Source of the DNA: CAVOGJ01 sp963700865 | GTDB lineage: Bacteria > Planctomycetota > Planctomycetia > Pirellulales > Pirellulaceae | Reading direction: 5' to 3' | Assembly: GCA_963700865.1 (NCBI GenBank) | Contig: CAVOZC010000020.1 | Location: 62,001-126,000, forward strand | Length of the DNA stretch: 64,000 bases | Part shown: piece after piece, positions 1 through 10,116 of the stretch | Layout of the letters: each line of letters opens with the position of its first letter | Position numbering within the stretch: position 1 is the stretch's first letter | Made by a program: the position numbers and the translations under genes | The notes under the pieces: generated by a model | The model's database searches: none | What the model saw: only the letters and a program-made list of their open reading frames with translations | Told to the model about the DNA's origin: nothing

Positions 1-397
1 GCATCGGTTGACACACCGACTGCAATTCGCGGACTCGCGTGGAGATGGCGGATGCATCGGCCGCCGCGTCCACGGGAATTGACGAAGTGAAGTCGGTGAT
101 AATCACGGCCGTTATGCGAGGGGCGGCGTCGAACACGTCGCGTCCCGAAAAAGGTTGGTTTTTTGGACAAAATCACCCTAACCCGCTGCCAGCACACAAG
201 TTAAGTCCGACCGGATCCAAATTGCCATCTCGTAATTCAAATTCCCGAATTGCCGTGGCGCATGAGGTTGATGAATAGCGGCCAAGCCGGAGCCATTTGT
301 TGGCTGACCGGGTGGAGGACGCCTCGAAATTCTGCCAAGGATCCCAATCCGCCAAGAAGTGGGCCCCCGCAATCGCCATCTCTTCAGCCGTTTGCCG
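1..397. other. left edge, no supported gene
   Basis: I see no convincing coding sequence here. Short open frames exist on both strands but none has a recognisable family or a plausible start, and the three plus-strand frames entering from the left edge close within about 120 bases. Confidence 0.4.
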
Positions 398-1684
398 TCA
401 GCGAACTGCATCATTCGCCAGCCGACGGCGTTCTCGCGCGACGGTACTATCTCCGCAGCCAACCGCCTTCGCGATCCGCAGGTCGGGCCAATCTGGGTGC
501 TGCTCCAGATGTCTCCGGAGATTTGCGATCACCACCGGAGCGAGCGCCCGGCCGCGGCCACGGTTGGGGCGATAGCCGCTGGCCGCGGCCTTCCGGATTA
601 TCTCGGGATGGGCGTGATCAAAGGCGCGAGACCGCTGTCCCTGGAGAAAAGGAGATGCCGTGTCGCTCGGCGATCATTCCCGCAATCCGCTTCCAGGACA
701 ACTTGTCCTGCGTGCGAAGGTTTGACACCTCAACGGCATACCGTTGGTAAGGCGGCAGTTGCGGACCACTCGCGACCGAGTGCTGCGGCCGTTTCTTCCT
801 GCCGGCCTGTGACAGGGCGGGCGGCATCGTTCCCGTTTCGGCGTAAGTGAGCAAACGCCGCACCATGGCCCAGTCCTTTCCTGTCGCCTTGGCAATGGCG
901 TTGCTGCTGGCCCCCACGTCTCGCATCGACTTCATCTGATTGGCCACGGGTACGTAGTTGGGCTCCTCCTCAAGTCGGATCCTGGCCGGCACCCCGATGG
1001 TCCAACGACCGGTACTTCGGAACTCCATTTGCTGTGCACGAATAGCTCGAACATGCGTACGACGTCCTTCGCCATGTCCTCGCACACCCTCTTTTGCTGC
1101 TTCACCGTTCCCTTTGGTGTGAATACGACGTTTCCATCGGCGTCGGTCAGTTTCTCCATCACATAGCCGAATCCGGCCGTTCCGACGACGTCGCCCCGTT
1201 GAAACGCATCACGCATTGCTCGTGCCACTTTGTGACGCAGCTGGTCCACGAACCATTCATGCAGCATCGCAAAGATCCCGAGCATCATGCGGGACTGAGC
1301 GGTGGCGGAATCGAAGCCATCGCTGGCCCCCAATAATCGCCGCGCGGTCCGTTCAATGGAGCGACCCAATTCCAGGGCTTCCACGGCGTCGCGCGATGCC
1401 CGGCCAATCTCGTCGATGACGAGGACGCCGGCAACTTCCTGCTCGCCGTCCATCACCAGGCGGCTCATCTGATACCCACGACGATTGGCGTGCGTACCGG
1501 TCACGGCCGCATCGGCGAATACCAGTGCCCACGGCACGAATAGCCCGTCCCGGTGGGCCCTTTCGAGACAGTTTCTTAACTGCTGGGCGAGGGAACGGGG
1601 ATTGCTGTTGTCGCAGGAGAACCGCAGGTAGCAGGCCGCGACGGCTTGACCGACCGGCAGAGCGCGCTGACGGTCGGTTGCCAT
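398..1684 (-). pseudogene. serine recombinase (resolvase/invertase family), two frameshifts
   Basis: This is a site-specific DNA recombinase of the serine family, which cuts and rejoins DNA through a phosphoserine link. The N-terminal catalytic domain is visible: YLRFS near residue 20 holds the nucleophilic serine, and DEIGRASRD near residue 90 is the arginine-bearing motif. The first reading frame runs from 1684 to about 1040. The protein then continues in a second frame (NQMKSMRDVGASSNAIAKAT) to about 620, and in a third frame (FDHAHPEIIRKAAASGYRP) to a stop at 398-400. The first break needs one base added and the second needs one removed. The C-terminal part is basic and probably binds DNA. 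It may be a real pseudogene of a mobile element or an intact gene hit by sequencing error. No transposon ends were recognised. Confidence 0.7.
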
Positions 1685-1872
1685 TGGGGATTGAGGAATG
1701 CTGCCTCAAACTCATCCGCCAGCATTCCGCACGCACGAACCGAATTCCTGGGAAACCAACGACCGACCTGATCTGGCCACAGCCGAGCCTGTTCCCGCAG
1801 GTAGGTAGCGGCGAGTTCCGACAACTCGTCGTGCGCCGGCAGTCCGCGTCGGGCTGACGGCTGCCGACCCAT
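1576..1872 (-). CDS. small hypothetical protein upstream of the recombinase
   Basis: About 98 residues starting at MGRQPSARRGLPAHDEL. I do not recognise the family. The middle (LAATYLREQARLWPDQVGRWFP) has a helical, protein-like composition with many Arg, Glu and Trp residues, while the end overlaps the recombinase start by about 110 bases in another frame. The frame stays open upstream to 2121, but that part looks less protein-like. It could be an accessory protein of the recombinase, or a fragment of it misplaced by an indel. Confidence 0.3.
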   Translation of the reverse strand: MGRQPSARRGLPAHDELSELAATYLREQARLWPDQVGRWFPRNSVRACGMLADEFEAAFLNPQWQPTVSALCRSVKPSRPATCGSPATTAIPVPSPSS

Positions 1873-2247
1873 GGCGGCGCCGAGCAAGGCCAGTGCCGCC
1901 CACGACAAGTACCACTCGGAGCTTCTTCCAGGTGCGCGTGAACACCCGTCAATAGAGTTGTCCCGGTTTTGTCCCGGTCGGATGCGCGCAGGACGGTGAA
2001 TAACGGGTAACAACGGAGACGTCATTCCGTTGCTAAAGCTAATCGGCGTCACCGTTTGCGCTATAAAACCCTGCAAATCAAGATACTTCGAGGATTTCGC
2101 TCGAACGGTGCGTGTCCCCATGTACTACCCATGGCAACAACGGATCCCGCCGTCCCGTTCCGTTTTTTCTCTTGAAGACACAACGACGCAGAGAGCCGAC
2201 GCGCAGGGCTCGACGGTCGAGGGGTCGGGTCACGCGAGGCGGCATCG
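1873..2247. other. intergenic, short direct repeat
   Basis: No gene is supported here. The sequence gtcccggttttgtcccggt (around 1960-1980) contains two copies of gtcccggt, the kind of short direct repeat that can mark a recombination site. This is only suggestive. Confidence 0.3.
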
Positions 2248-3363
2248 CTAGTTGAAGCAGTGCTCGACGGCAAAGCGAATCAAGCGCTCGAGCACGACGT
2301 CATCGATCTTGGGCGTCGGCAAGACTTGTCCGAGGACCCGGTCGGTATTGGACCGGTCGAAGACCGGCTCTTCCTCCCAATAGGCCTCGAAGGTGGACAC
2401 ATAGTCATAGAAGAGTTTTTCGATTTCCGTGCGCTCGGTGGCATCCACGTCCGCGCCGATAAACTCGACTCCCTCATAATTAAAATAGCGACTAGCGCCT
2501 CGACGATTTTCCTCGAAGTAATGGGCTCGTCGGGCGTGAGATTGTAGGTTGTGCCATGGCACTCGGAATGCGTCACCAGATAGAAGATCGCATCCGCGAC
2601 CCAATCCACCGTCACGATATTTCGCAGTTCATTCCCGGTAAATCGCAGTCGGAATGGCAACTGGATGGTGCCAGTTGCCCCGCCCGAGCGAAGCGTCTTC
2701 ATGATCTGAGTGTTGAATTGAATGTAATGGTACAGGCCAAAGTCGGGAGCGGTGGTAAACCCGGTGCGGGAATCACCCACCACCAGGCCCGGCCGATAGA
2801 CCGTTAAGGACTTGATGAAGTCGCAACCCCGAATCAGCTTCTCCGCCTCGACTTTGGAGACCTGATAATCATTGACAAAATCCTGACCAACGTCCAATTC
2901 ATGTTCGTAGCAGCGATCGGTGCGGGCTCCGGAGACGTAGGCGGTCGAAACGTGGTGGAATTCTTCAATCCCGGCGGCTTTGCAGACATCCAGCACATTT
3001 TGGGTGCCGCCAACGTTGCTCAGGTAGGGGTCCTTACTTCGATCCCCATCGGGCGCGTGGAAGCGAATGGAGGCTGCATTGTGCAGCACGGCACCGCAAT
3101 TCTGCTCAAACCAATCCATGGCAAAATCGTCCAGCCCCAGGAACTCGGAGGTCAGATCGCCGGTGAAGCAAATGGGCTTGGGCAATTCGCGACCCTCTTC
3201 CTCTTCAAAGCCTTTGACAATCGACATAATGCGATCGTTGGCCGACGAATCGGAGCTTGCGCCGCACGATAACCACCGTGGGAATCTGATGGCAAAGAAA
3301 CCGCCTTAGTAAGTACTGGCCGATAAAGCCTGTTGCTCCCGTGAGCAGCAAATAGTTTTTCAT
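2248..3363 (-). CDS. extended SDR, thioester-reductase/epimerase-like, two frameshifts
   Basis: An NAD(P)-dependent short-chain dehydrogenase of the extended type, close to thioester-reductase and fatty-acyl-reductase domains. The start codon is at 3363, and the Rossmann signature TGATGFIG appears at residues 9-16. One extra base near 3257 shifts the frame; the protein continues as NDRIMSIVKGFEEEEGRELP and then shows the catalytic YQVSK motif (Tyr-x3-Lys). A missing base near 2487 shifts it again, into YFNYEGVEFIGADVDATERT, ending at 2248. The repaired protein has about 371 residues, normal for the family. The substrate is unknown. Given the lipid operon about 7 kb away, an acyl-thioester or long-chain acyl substrate is a fair guess but not shown. 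Confidence 0.7.
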
Positions 3364-3479
3364 GAATCGTAGTACCTACGTCGTATCCAGTTCCCGCCCG
3401 GTCTCAATTTCATCAAGGTAAAGGGCGACTACGGGGATTTCAAGGCCTATCGTTCCGTCCCCGCTGCCCCACGGCATGG

Positions 3480-6363
3480 TCAGGGATTTCCCTTCGAGAC
3501 CTGGGGTTTTGGCTTTGAAGGAGCCGAATTCCAGAATGGCAATCGCAGCGGCATCTTGACAGGCTCGTCCATTTCAAATTCCACATCCAGATGGCCCGCC
3601 ACCCGTAATCCACCCCCATCCACCGTTAGAGCCGCTTCCAACCCATGCCACCAGCGGAGCAGCGCAGGTCGATACGACTGCAAGTCCTCCACCTGCAACG
3701 ATTCTTCGCCCCAGGCGGTCGATCGCCAGTGCTCACCATGCGCCGCGTGGCTCACGAGTTCGTAGTTACCTCCCAGCGGACATACGGGTTCGAGTCCGAC
3801 CAGCGACGCGACGATTTCGGGCACTTGACCGGTCGTCAGCCCCAGCAAGGATGTCCACTGGTGGTATTGCTGGACATTTTTGGTCGAACCCTTCATGGCG
3901 CGAATGGCCGCCATGCTCGCGACCAATGGGTCGAGCGCCGAACCGGCCAACTCGCCCACGCGGACCCAAACTTGAGCCGCCGGATCAGAGCTCTCTTGCT
4001 GCCTGGTGGGCTCGGCCGCGCGGAGCACCGCGAGATCGAAGGCAATGGCCGCGTGATCCTTCATTTTCCTTCCCATCAGGTCAAATGGACCGTACCAGTA
4101 AGGATCACTCGAGGTGCCAGCCGTTTGCCACCAGGCGCGATCGAAAGCGGCGTCACCCGGCTGCACAAAAATCCGCAAATCGAGTTGTTTCAGCACTCCC
4201 AGCAGGTCCATGATCCTCACGGTCGCTACGGGTGGTACCTCGACGGAATCGAGGACATTTACCTGCACGAGGGCATCGTGCGGGCCGCCGGTGAGTTGCC
4301 GATTGAAGACGGCTTCCAGAGTGATCAGGGCGTTAGCGGATGGTGCCATTCGCTGATCGCGAGCCCTACCCAGAATGCCGAGCAAAATCGAGGCGTTGGA
4401 AGGCTGCAGGGGCGCGACGAGCGCCACGAAATCGAGTCGTTCCCGCCCCTTTTTGTTGGGAATGGGGGCACGTTTCAGGCTGAGTGTCAACGGATCGAGT
4501 ACCGACCAAGTGCCTGCGTGCTTCCGCACAAATTCGCGGTAAACGCGGACTTCATCCTGCGTCGCCTTGGCAACGGTAACGTCGGCGATGGGCAAGAATG
4601 TGCCAGCTCCGCCGCGCAGACTGTCAATGAACTGACCATTCCTGTACAGCGGGTAACTTCCATCACTGCGACAGGCGAAATCGGGTGGCAGCAAATCGTG
4701 CGACTTTAATTGTGCCACCAGATCTTCCTCCGGTTTCAATTCCGCCAAGGGCTGACCGGCGCCGGCCCGCGCCGCGGCCTCGGACAGAAAAGCGAACCGG
4801 GCAATCTCCAGCATCTGTAGTTCGGCGCAGGCGCAGTCGACGCTGTAACTCCGTCAGCGCCGCGGGGCTGGCCACTTGAGCCATGAAATCCGTCGAGATG
4901 TAGGCAAAGACGGCATCTCCGTTGTCGGCCGGAATCTCGCTGCGAATCCGCGTGAAAGCCGGCAGCTTGGCCAGTGAGTCGCCACCGTCAAATGTGCGGA
5001 GAAAATCGGCAACGATTGCCTGGGAATTTGAAATCAGATGCCATGGGCCCTCGCAGACGTGAAACGATCGTAAGCGATTGTCGGGAGTTGCGATGAGCGA
5101 CACGCGGCGACCTGCGATCTCGATTGTCCGCTCCTCCGAGCCGTCCGTCGCGAAAGCTCGCAAGGCGTTCTTGCGCACATTGGCCAGCCCGCTCGCAAGC
5201 ACGCTGTTATCGGAGTGAAGAATCACTCCCATGGCGGCGCCGTCCACGACGTAGGTATCGCGGCCAATCAAGGCAACGTCCGTGATTAGCTGATCACCGA
5301 TCAAGTCGGCAAACGGCATTTCATCGATCGCCAGCTGCTGCTGAATTCGTTCGCCAATGTTGCTGCGATACCCGCGGGTCGTGACCAGTCGTTGCAATTC
5401 CTCGCCCTGGGACTGTAACAAGCGCGTGGCCCACAAAAGATTCGAATACTTCCCGAAACGCACATAGAAACAATTTTGCGGTACGCGATAGGCGATCTCT
5501 TCGATGGGCGGGGAAGCGATGGTTTCCACGGCCCCTGTCCGCCAGCGAATCTCGGGAGGCAAGGGCTCGGTAGCCGGACCGTCACAGCAACGGGAAAACG
5601 ATACGATACGGGACGCTTCCGCCCGTAACCGCGAGGTTCCAAGCAGCAGTTCCTCGAGAGTACCGATCGACATCGCCCGGCAGGCCGGACTGCGATCGAT
5701 GCCAAAACGCCATAAGCCCATACCGGCAACGTAGTTTTCCACCGGACGCGGCCGTGCGGCGTCCCCGAGGCGGTCTTGCAGGGGGCCCCAGATCTGCTTC
5801 CACCAGCGGCGTCCCAAACGAGCGTGCTTCGCCGGCCGCGAGCGCTCGGGCTCGACGCGCTCCACGCTTCCCGGCACACACGAAACGGAGACCTCCAGGG
5901 GCTCCTGCCCTGTGAAAAAGCACAAGATGGCCCCACGTCCTGGTGCGGTCGGAGCCTCGCCGTCAATCCGGGATGCCAGGCGGCTGAGAAACCCCGGATG
6001 CTCCATGACTGGGAAGATCAGTCGATTGGCTGCTTCATGCACGCGAATCGCGCGGGTTTGCCAAGCCAACTGGCAGGCCTCGTCCAAGGGAAACGAAATC
6101 TCGGCGATGCCGAACGGCACGCCCGCCACCGCCTCGACCCGCAGGTCGCCGCACCAACCCGCCGCGGGCAGGCCGATTATTAGGAGCGTCAGAGGTCCCA
6201 GCAGGCAACGGGACCAGCGGGGGAACGCGCCATAAGTCGGCCTCGACGGATCCTCGTTGACGCGTCGGGCCTTTAGCAAGCACAACGCGAATCGTCTAAA
6301 TGGTCTCCAGATGCAGGCCATATTTTCGCCTTTCATCACGTCGCGCCTTTTCGATCTGCTCAT
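3480..6363 (-). CDS. secreted planctomycete protein, DUF3352-like, one frameshift
   Basis: A long exported protein of unknown function. A hydrophobic signal segment (CLLGPLTLLIIGLPAAGW) lies about 55 residues from the first possible start, so a downstream start is likely; the upstream part also overlaps the preceding gene. The body reads like the planctomycete DUF3352-type family: long, soluble, without catalytic motifs I recognise. One extra base near 4824 breaks the frame between ALTELQRRLR and LQMLEIARFAFLSEAAARAG. Past the break the protein continues about 450 residues to 3480. It is next to a PH-domain membrane protein and may be co-transcribed with it. I assign no function. Confidence 0.6.
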
Positions 6364-6934
6364 AGACCTCCCGCGGACGGTCGATTCCCAGCAGCACCAG
6401 GGACCGATCGGATACGTCGCTCCCCTGGATCACAATTCTTCCTACATTCACCAGACGCTCAAGAATCCCCTGTTCCAGACTCAGGTCGTCGATGTCGATG
6501 GTCTCCATCCGCTGCGTCCGTCGATAAAGGATGCCTTTTTCGTGCAACAACCGCTGGTTCGTGAGTGTGTAACCGATATCGAGTTTGCGAAAGCCGAGCC
6601 AAGCGAGCAGGCCGGTCCAGACGACCAGCGGCAATGGCCACAGTAACTGTCTCAGTTGCGGATCGTTGGTAGTCGCCGCGATCACCCACACCAGCAACGA
6701 CGCGGCTGCCGCGAACAAGAACTCCCTCAACATCCCCTTCCACGAGAAAGTTCCCTTCCAAAGTACGATTTCCGGGTCGGCATCGGGGTCCACGCCGTAA
6801 CGTCCGCTCCGCTCCCCCGGCAAAGATGCAGGTTGTTCGTCGGTCTCCGCTGCCGGTACCATCGTTCGCGCCCCGCAGTTCTGGCAGTACCGATGCCGAG
6901 GGGATACGGGATAACCGCAAGCACGACACCGCAT
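6296..6934 (-). CDS. zinc-ribbon plus bacterial PH domain membrane protein
   Basis: About 212 residues from MRCRACGYP. An N-terminal zinc ribbon has two CxxC pairs (Cys3/Cys6 and Cys17/Cys20). After a variable linker come two hydrophobic helices (LFAAAASLLVWVIAA and LWPLPLVVWTGLLAWLG), then a bacterial pleckstrin-homology domain of the YdbT/bPH2 type (YTLTNQRLLHEKGILYRRT). Such proteins sit in the membrane with the PH domain in the cytoplasm; their ligands are mostly unknown. The frame is open 19 codons further upstream, but the start at the zinc ribbon is the natural one. Its 3' end overlaps the earliest possible start of the downstream secreted protein. Confidence 0.75.
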   Translation of the reverse strand: MRCRACGYPVSPRHRYCQNCGARTMVPAAETDEQPASLPGERSGRYGVDPDADPEIVLWKGTFSWKGMLREFLFAAAASLLVWVIAATTNDPQLRQLLWPLPLVVWTGLLAWLGFRKLDIGYTLTNQRLLHEKGILYRRTQRMETIDIDDLSLEQGILERLVNVGRIVIQGSDVSDRSLVLLGIDRPREVYEQIEKARRDERRKYGLHLETI

Positions 6935-7142
6935 GAATGGACGCACCTTCGCAGAAACAAACATCGATCTACCGCCCGTCGGCCGACCCACCCGAGCCTA
7001 TCAGATCGTACCCGATCGGAGTTTGCCAGGGCCATCCCGAATCGGTTCCGACTTGTTTCTAGCGTCCGCTCGTGATGTAATAACGTCCAGCCCCGGCTTT
7101 CCCGATGGGGGAATCCCTTTTTGACTGTGATCGCGAGTCCCC

Positions 7143-7613
7143 ATGCTCTGCCCGTTCTGTCACCAAGACAATGATCGTGTGATCGATTCGCGATCGTGCG
7201 AGAACGGCTTCGCGACGCGAAGACGCCGCGAGTGTCTCAGCTGCCGACGCCGCTACACCACGTACGAGCGGTTGGAAGAGATGGAGATCAAGGTCATCAA
7301 GAAGGATGGTGTTCGCGAACCGTTTGATCCGGTGAAGGTGCGGGAGGGCATCAGCAAGGCTTGCTGGAAACGGCCGATCAGTACCGAGCAAATTGACGAA
7401 GTGGTGGCGGAGATTCAAAATCGCCTGTACGCGGAATACGAAAAAGAGGTCGAGAGCAAGCAGCTTGGGGAACTGATCATGGATCAGCTCCGCGAGCTGG
7501 ATCAGGTCGCGTACGTCCGCTTTGCCAGCGTCTATCGGGAGTTCAAGGACGCGCATGATTTTGTCGATGAGCTGCAGCCAATGCTCGACCGTCTGAATCG
7601 CCCGGCTCGTTAG
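7143..7613 (+). CDS. nrdR: transcriptional repressor NrdR
   Basis: NrdR represses ribonucleotide reductase genes in response to ATP/dATP. The 156-residue length is standard. The N-terminal zinc ribbon has Cys3, Cys6, Cys31 and Cys34, and RRRRECLSCRRRYTTYER is the family signature. An ATP-cone follows (VIKKDGVREPFDPVKVREGI), and the C-terminal YVRFASVYREF motif is conserved. It stands alone on the plus strand, convergent with the polyprenyl synthase; the 81-bp repeat array separates the two ends. No NrdR box or ribonucleotide reductase gene was noticed in the window. Confidence 0.97.
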   Translation: MLCPFCHQDNDRVIDSRSCENGFATRRRRECLSCRRRYTTYERLEEMEIKVIKKDGVREPFDPVKVREGISKACWKRPISTEQIDEVVAEIQNRLYAEYEKEVESKQLGELIMDQLRELDQVAYVRFASVYREFKDAHDFVDELQPMLDRLNRPAR

Positions 7614-7640
7614 CAAGTCGCCGCAAACGCCGCCCTGCCG

Positions 7641-7960
7641 CCGAACTGGCGAGAGTTCGGACGCATGGATACCGGGATCGACTGCGGCAAGATGCCCCAG
7701 CCACTGACTTGCGGCACGTAGCCGAACTCGCAAGAGTCTGGTCGTATCGATACCGGGACCGACTGGGGCAAGATGCCCCAGCCACTGACTTGCGGCACGT
7801 AGCCGAACTCGCAAGAGTCTGGTCGCATCGATACCGGGACCGACTGGGGCAAGATGCCCCAGCCACAAACTTGCGGCACGTAGCCGAACTCGCAAGAGCC
7901 TGGACGCATCGATACCGGGATCGACTGGGGCAAGATGCCCCAGCCACGGACTTGCGGCTA
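7641..7960. repeat. four tandem 81-bp repeats with a hairpin in each unit
   Basis: The anchor ccgaact occurs at 7641, 7722, 7803 and 7884, exactly 81 bases apart. Three units carry the perfect hairpin ctggggca-aga-tgccccag; in the first unit it is altered by one base. The units differ by a few substitutions only. The array fills the whole gap between the ends of the convergent nrdR and polyprenyl synthase genes. Because 81 is divisible by three, the array also encodes a 27-residue repeat in several frames, but that is most likely incidental. Confidence 0.9.
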
Positions 7961-7966
7961 CGCCAC

Positions 7967-8980
7967 TCAGCGGGAGCGGCTGACGCTGAATTCCGCCAAA
8001 AACCGTAACGTGTCCCTGGCCGGCGAAGCGGGGAAATCTCGCAATTCGGCGATCGCCGAGGCCGCATATTGGGCGGCCAAGGAACGGGCATATTCGACCG
8101 ACTGGTATCGCTCCAGTAACACCAGCAACTCCTCCCGCGATGGGTCACCCGCAGTCTCGGCCAGCAGCTGCAAGGCTCTCGCCCGATCGCTACGGCTGGC
8201 GGTACGCAGCAGATGGATGATGGGCAGCGTCGTTTTCTGCTTTTCCAGGTCCGTCCCCAGTGATTTCCCCGTATTTGCTTCTTCGCCGGTCAGATCGAGC
8301 AGGTCGTCCGCGATTTGGAACGCGATCCCCAGATCCAGACCAAACGCTTCCAGGCGCGAGCACTGATCGGGCGTGGCACCTGCATAATAGCCTCCCAGAT
8401 GAGTGGCGCAGGCACACAGTTCGGCTGTCTTGCCTCGTACAATTTCCAGATAATCCTCCTCCGTGAGTGCGAAATTGCCCCGCTGTCCGACTTGCCGTAG
8501 TTCACCTTCGCAGACTTTGTTCGTCGCCCGACCTATGGTGCGGCAGGCGTAGGTCGTGTCGAGCGTGCTCGCCAGATAAAACGAGTGCGTAAACAGGTAA
8601 TCCCCCAACAGCACACTACTCTCGCTATTCCAGCGACGGTTGACGGTGGGGCGGTGACGCCGGGTATCCGCGTCGTCCAGGATGTCGTCGTGAATGAGGG
8701 TGGCAATGTGGATCATTTCGATGACGGTCGACAGCACAATGTGGCTCTCGCTGATTTCTCCGACGGCTTTCGCCGACAGCAGCAGCAGGGCCGGTCGCAT
8801 CCGTTTGCCGCCCAAGCTGGCGACATAGCCCAAGAGCTCGTCGACGAATGCGGCGTCGTTCTGCAACTCTCGTTGCAGCATGCGATCCACATCGGTCAGT
8901 GCCGAGCCGAGCACGGCCAGATGGCCGTTCCGCAGCACGGCGTTCGCGTCAGACGTTGTCGTGGTGGGATGCATTTTCAT
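7967..8980 (-). CDS. polyprenyl diphosphate synthase (trans-isoprenyl)
   Basis: This enzyme condenses isopentenyl diphosphate onto an allylic diphosphate to make a prenyl chain for quinones, carotenoids or carrier lipids. At 337 residues it fits the octaprenyl/heptaprenyl synthase group. The first Asp-rich motif is DDILDD, preceded by the family signature LGGKRMRPALLLL. The second is DDLLD, preceded by GIAFQIA and followed by GKSLGTDLEKQK. Chain length cannot be read from the sequence with confidence. Its start abuts the moaC stop codon, so the two are probably co-transcribed. The stop codon lies at the edge of the 81-bp repeats. Confidence 0.93.
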   Translation of the reverse strand: MKMHPTTTTSDANAVLRNGHLAVLGSALTDVDRMLQRELQNDAAFVDELLGYVASLGGKRMRPALLLLSAKAVGEISESHIVLSTVIEMIHIATLIHDDILDDADTRRHRPTVNRRWNSESSVLLGDYLFTHSFYLASTLDTTYACRTIGRATNKVCEGELRQVGQRGNFALTEEDYLEIVRGKTAELCACATHLGGYYAGATPDQCSRLEAFGLDLGIAFQIADDLLDLTGEEANTGKSLGTDLEKQKTTLPIIHLLRTASRSDRARALQLLAETAGDPSREELLVLLERYQSVEYARSLAAQYAASAIAELRDFPASPARDTLRFLAEFSVSRSR

Positions 8981-9478
8981 CTATTCCGATGCCTGTTCGT
9001 CCTGGGAACGACTGTACGAGCCACTTCTTCCGCCTGATTTTTTTTCCAGCCGAATCGACTCGATCTCGATGCCTCGGTCCATCGCCTTGCACATGTCATA
9101 GATAGCCAGTGCCGCTACGGAAACCGCGGTCAGCGCTTCCATTTCGACACCCGTCTTTGCCGTCACCCGCACCTCGGACGTGATCCGCAGCAAGGTTTCG
9201 TCCAGGAATTCAAATCGTACCGCAGCACTTTCCAGTGGCAGTGAGTGGCACAGCGGAATCAGCCGATCCGTTTGTTTGGCCGCCATGATCCCCGCCAGAC
9301 GGGCGACTTCGAGCACGTCCCCCTTGCCGATCTCGGCGGCGCGAATCGCCGCCAGGGTCCGCGGGGCGAGCCGGACAAGAGCGGTGGCGATCGCGATGCG
9401 AAGCGTGGCAGCTTTGCTTCCCACATCAACCATGTGGCTGCCGCCAGAATCGTCAAAATGCGGGAAGGAGCGAGCCAC
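8981..9478 (-). CDS. moaC: cyclic pyranopterin monophosphate synthase MoaC
   Basis: MoaC converts the cyclised GTP-derived 3',8-cH2GTP into cyclic pyranopterin monophosphate in molybdenum cofactor synthesis. The signature HFDDSGGSHMVDVGSKA is near the N-terminus, followed by KQTDRLIPLCHSLPL with the active-site histidine, VEMEALTAVSVAAL, and the catalytic MCKAMD segment. I chose the GTG at 9478 because family members begin a few residues before HFD; an ATG at 9547 is also in frame. The protein has about 166 residues, slightly longer than typical because of a Ser/Arg-rich tail. No other moa genes are in the window. Confidence 0.93.
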   Translation of the reverse strand: MARSFPHFDDSGGSHMVDVGSKAATLRIAIATALVRLAPRTLAAIRAAEIGKGDVLEVARLAGIMAAKQTDRLIPLCHSLPLESAAVRFEFLDETLLRITSEVRVTAKTGVEMEALTAVSVAALAIYDMCKAMDRGIEIESIRLEKKSGGRSGSYSRSQDEQASE

Positions 9479-10116
9479 ATGAAACCTTGGCGAGGGCGGC
9501 GGTCGGTGGAGGTCGATGCGGAACGGTGCGAAATTGGCAGCAGGCAACGATCACCTCAAGTCTTTTACGGCAAGCATTTTACGAAAGTGATACCCCGCGT
9601 CGAGGGCCTCGGCGGCCCCGCTGTTGTTCAATCGGCACGCCTCCCCGTCGTTCACCGCAAAAAAAGGGCCTTGGCAACCGCCAGGTCGACCGGTTGTGTC
9701 CCATTTCATGCCTCGGCCTGCCACATGAGGGTACGGCTGGGAGGATGCTCGCGATGGGTTTGAGCCAAGGGGCACGCGGAGCGCCGCAGCTACCCGGGCT
9801 GACTTGGCGCTGCCCGGCCCCCGCGAACCGCCAGCCTTGCCCGCAACACACGCTCACTTCCCGCCTTGGCCCACGCGGTGGGGCCCGTACTCCAGGGGGG
9901 GCTTAGCGCTTGCCAGTCCCGGGGGACTGCGATACGATCAGACGGTTCATTCTTCGAAACGTTCCAGCCTTGCGTGGCCATCGATTGCGGCCCTGTTTTG
10001 CGATCGGTTTCCATGAGTGGGTGGGCCGTCTATCCGCGGCACGCTGATCGCAACGTCGGGCATCGTGGGCATCGCGTTTCGAGTCATCCGGACCGCGACT
10101 GCTCGAGGATTGTTTG
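9479..10116. other. intergenic, GC-rich with hairpins, no gene recognised
   Basis: No convincing coding sequence. Several strong inverted repeats occur close to the lipid operon, for example the perfect hairpin cagtccc-gg-gggactg around 9915-9930 and an imperfect ggcccac/gtggggcc pair near 9868. They could belong to an untranslated leader or a structured RNA. No tmRNA, RNase P or tRNA signature was recognised. Confidence 0.35.

Noticed and set aside
7610..7933. A 27-residue tandem-repeat protein encoded by the 81-bp repeats
   Set aside because: It is open in more than one frame, lacks a start and ribosome-binding site, and sits between convergent genes; the hairpins fit a non-coding role better.
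9548..10113. tmRNA, RNase P RNA or tRNA in the gap before the ketosynthase
   Set aside because: None of the conserved core motifs of these RNAs was found on either strand.
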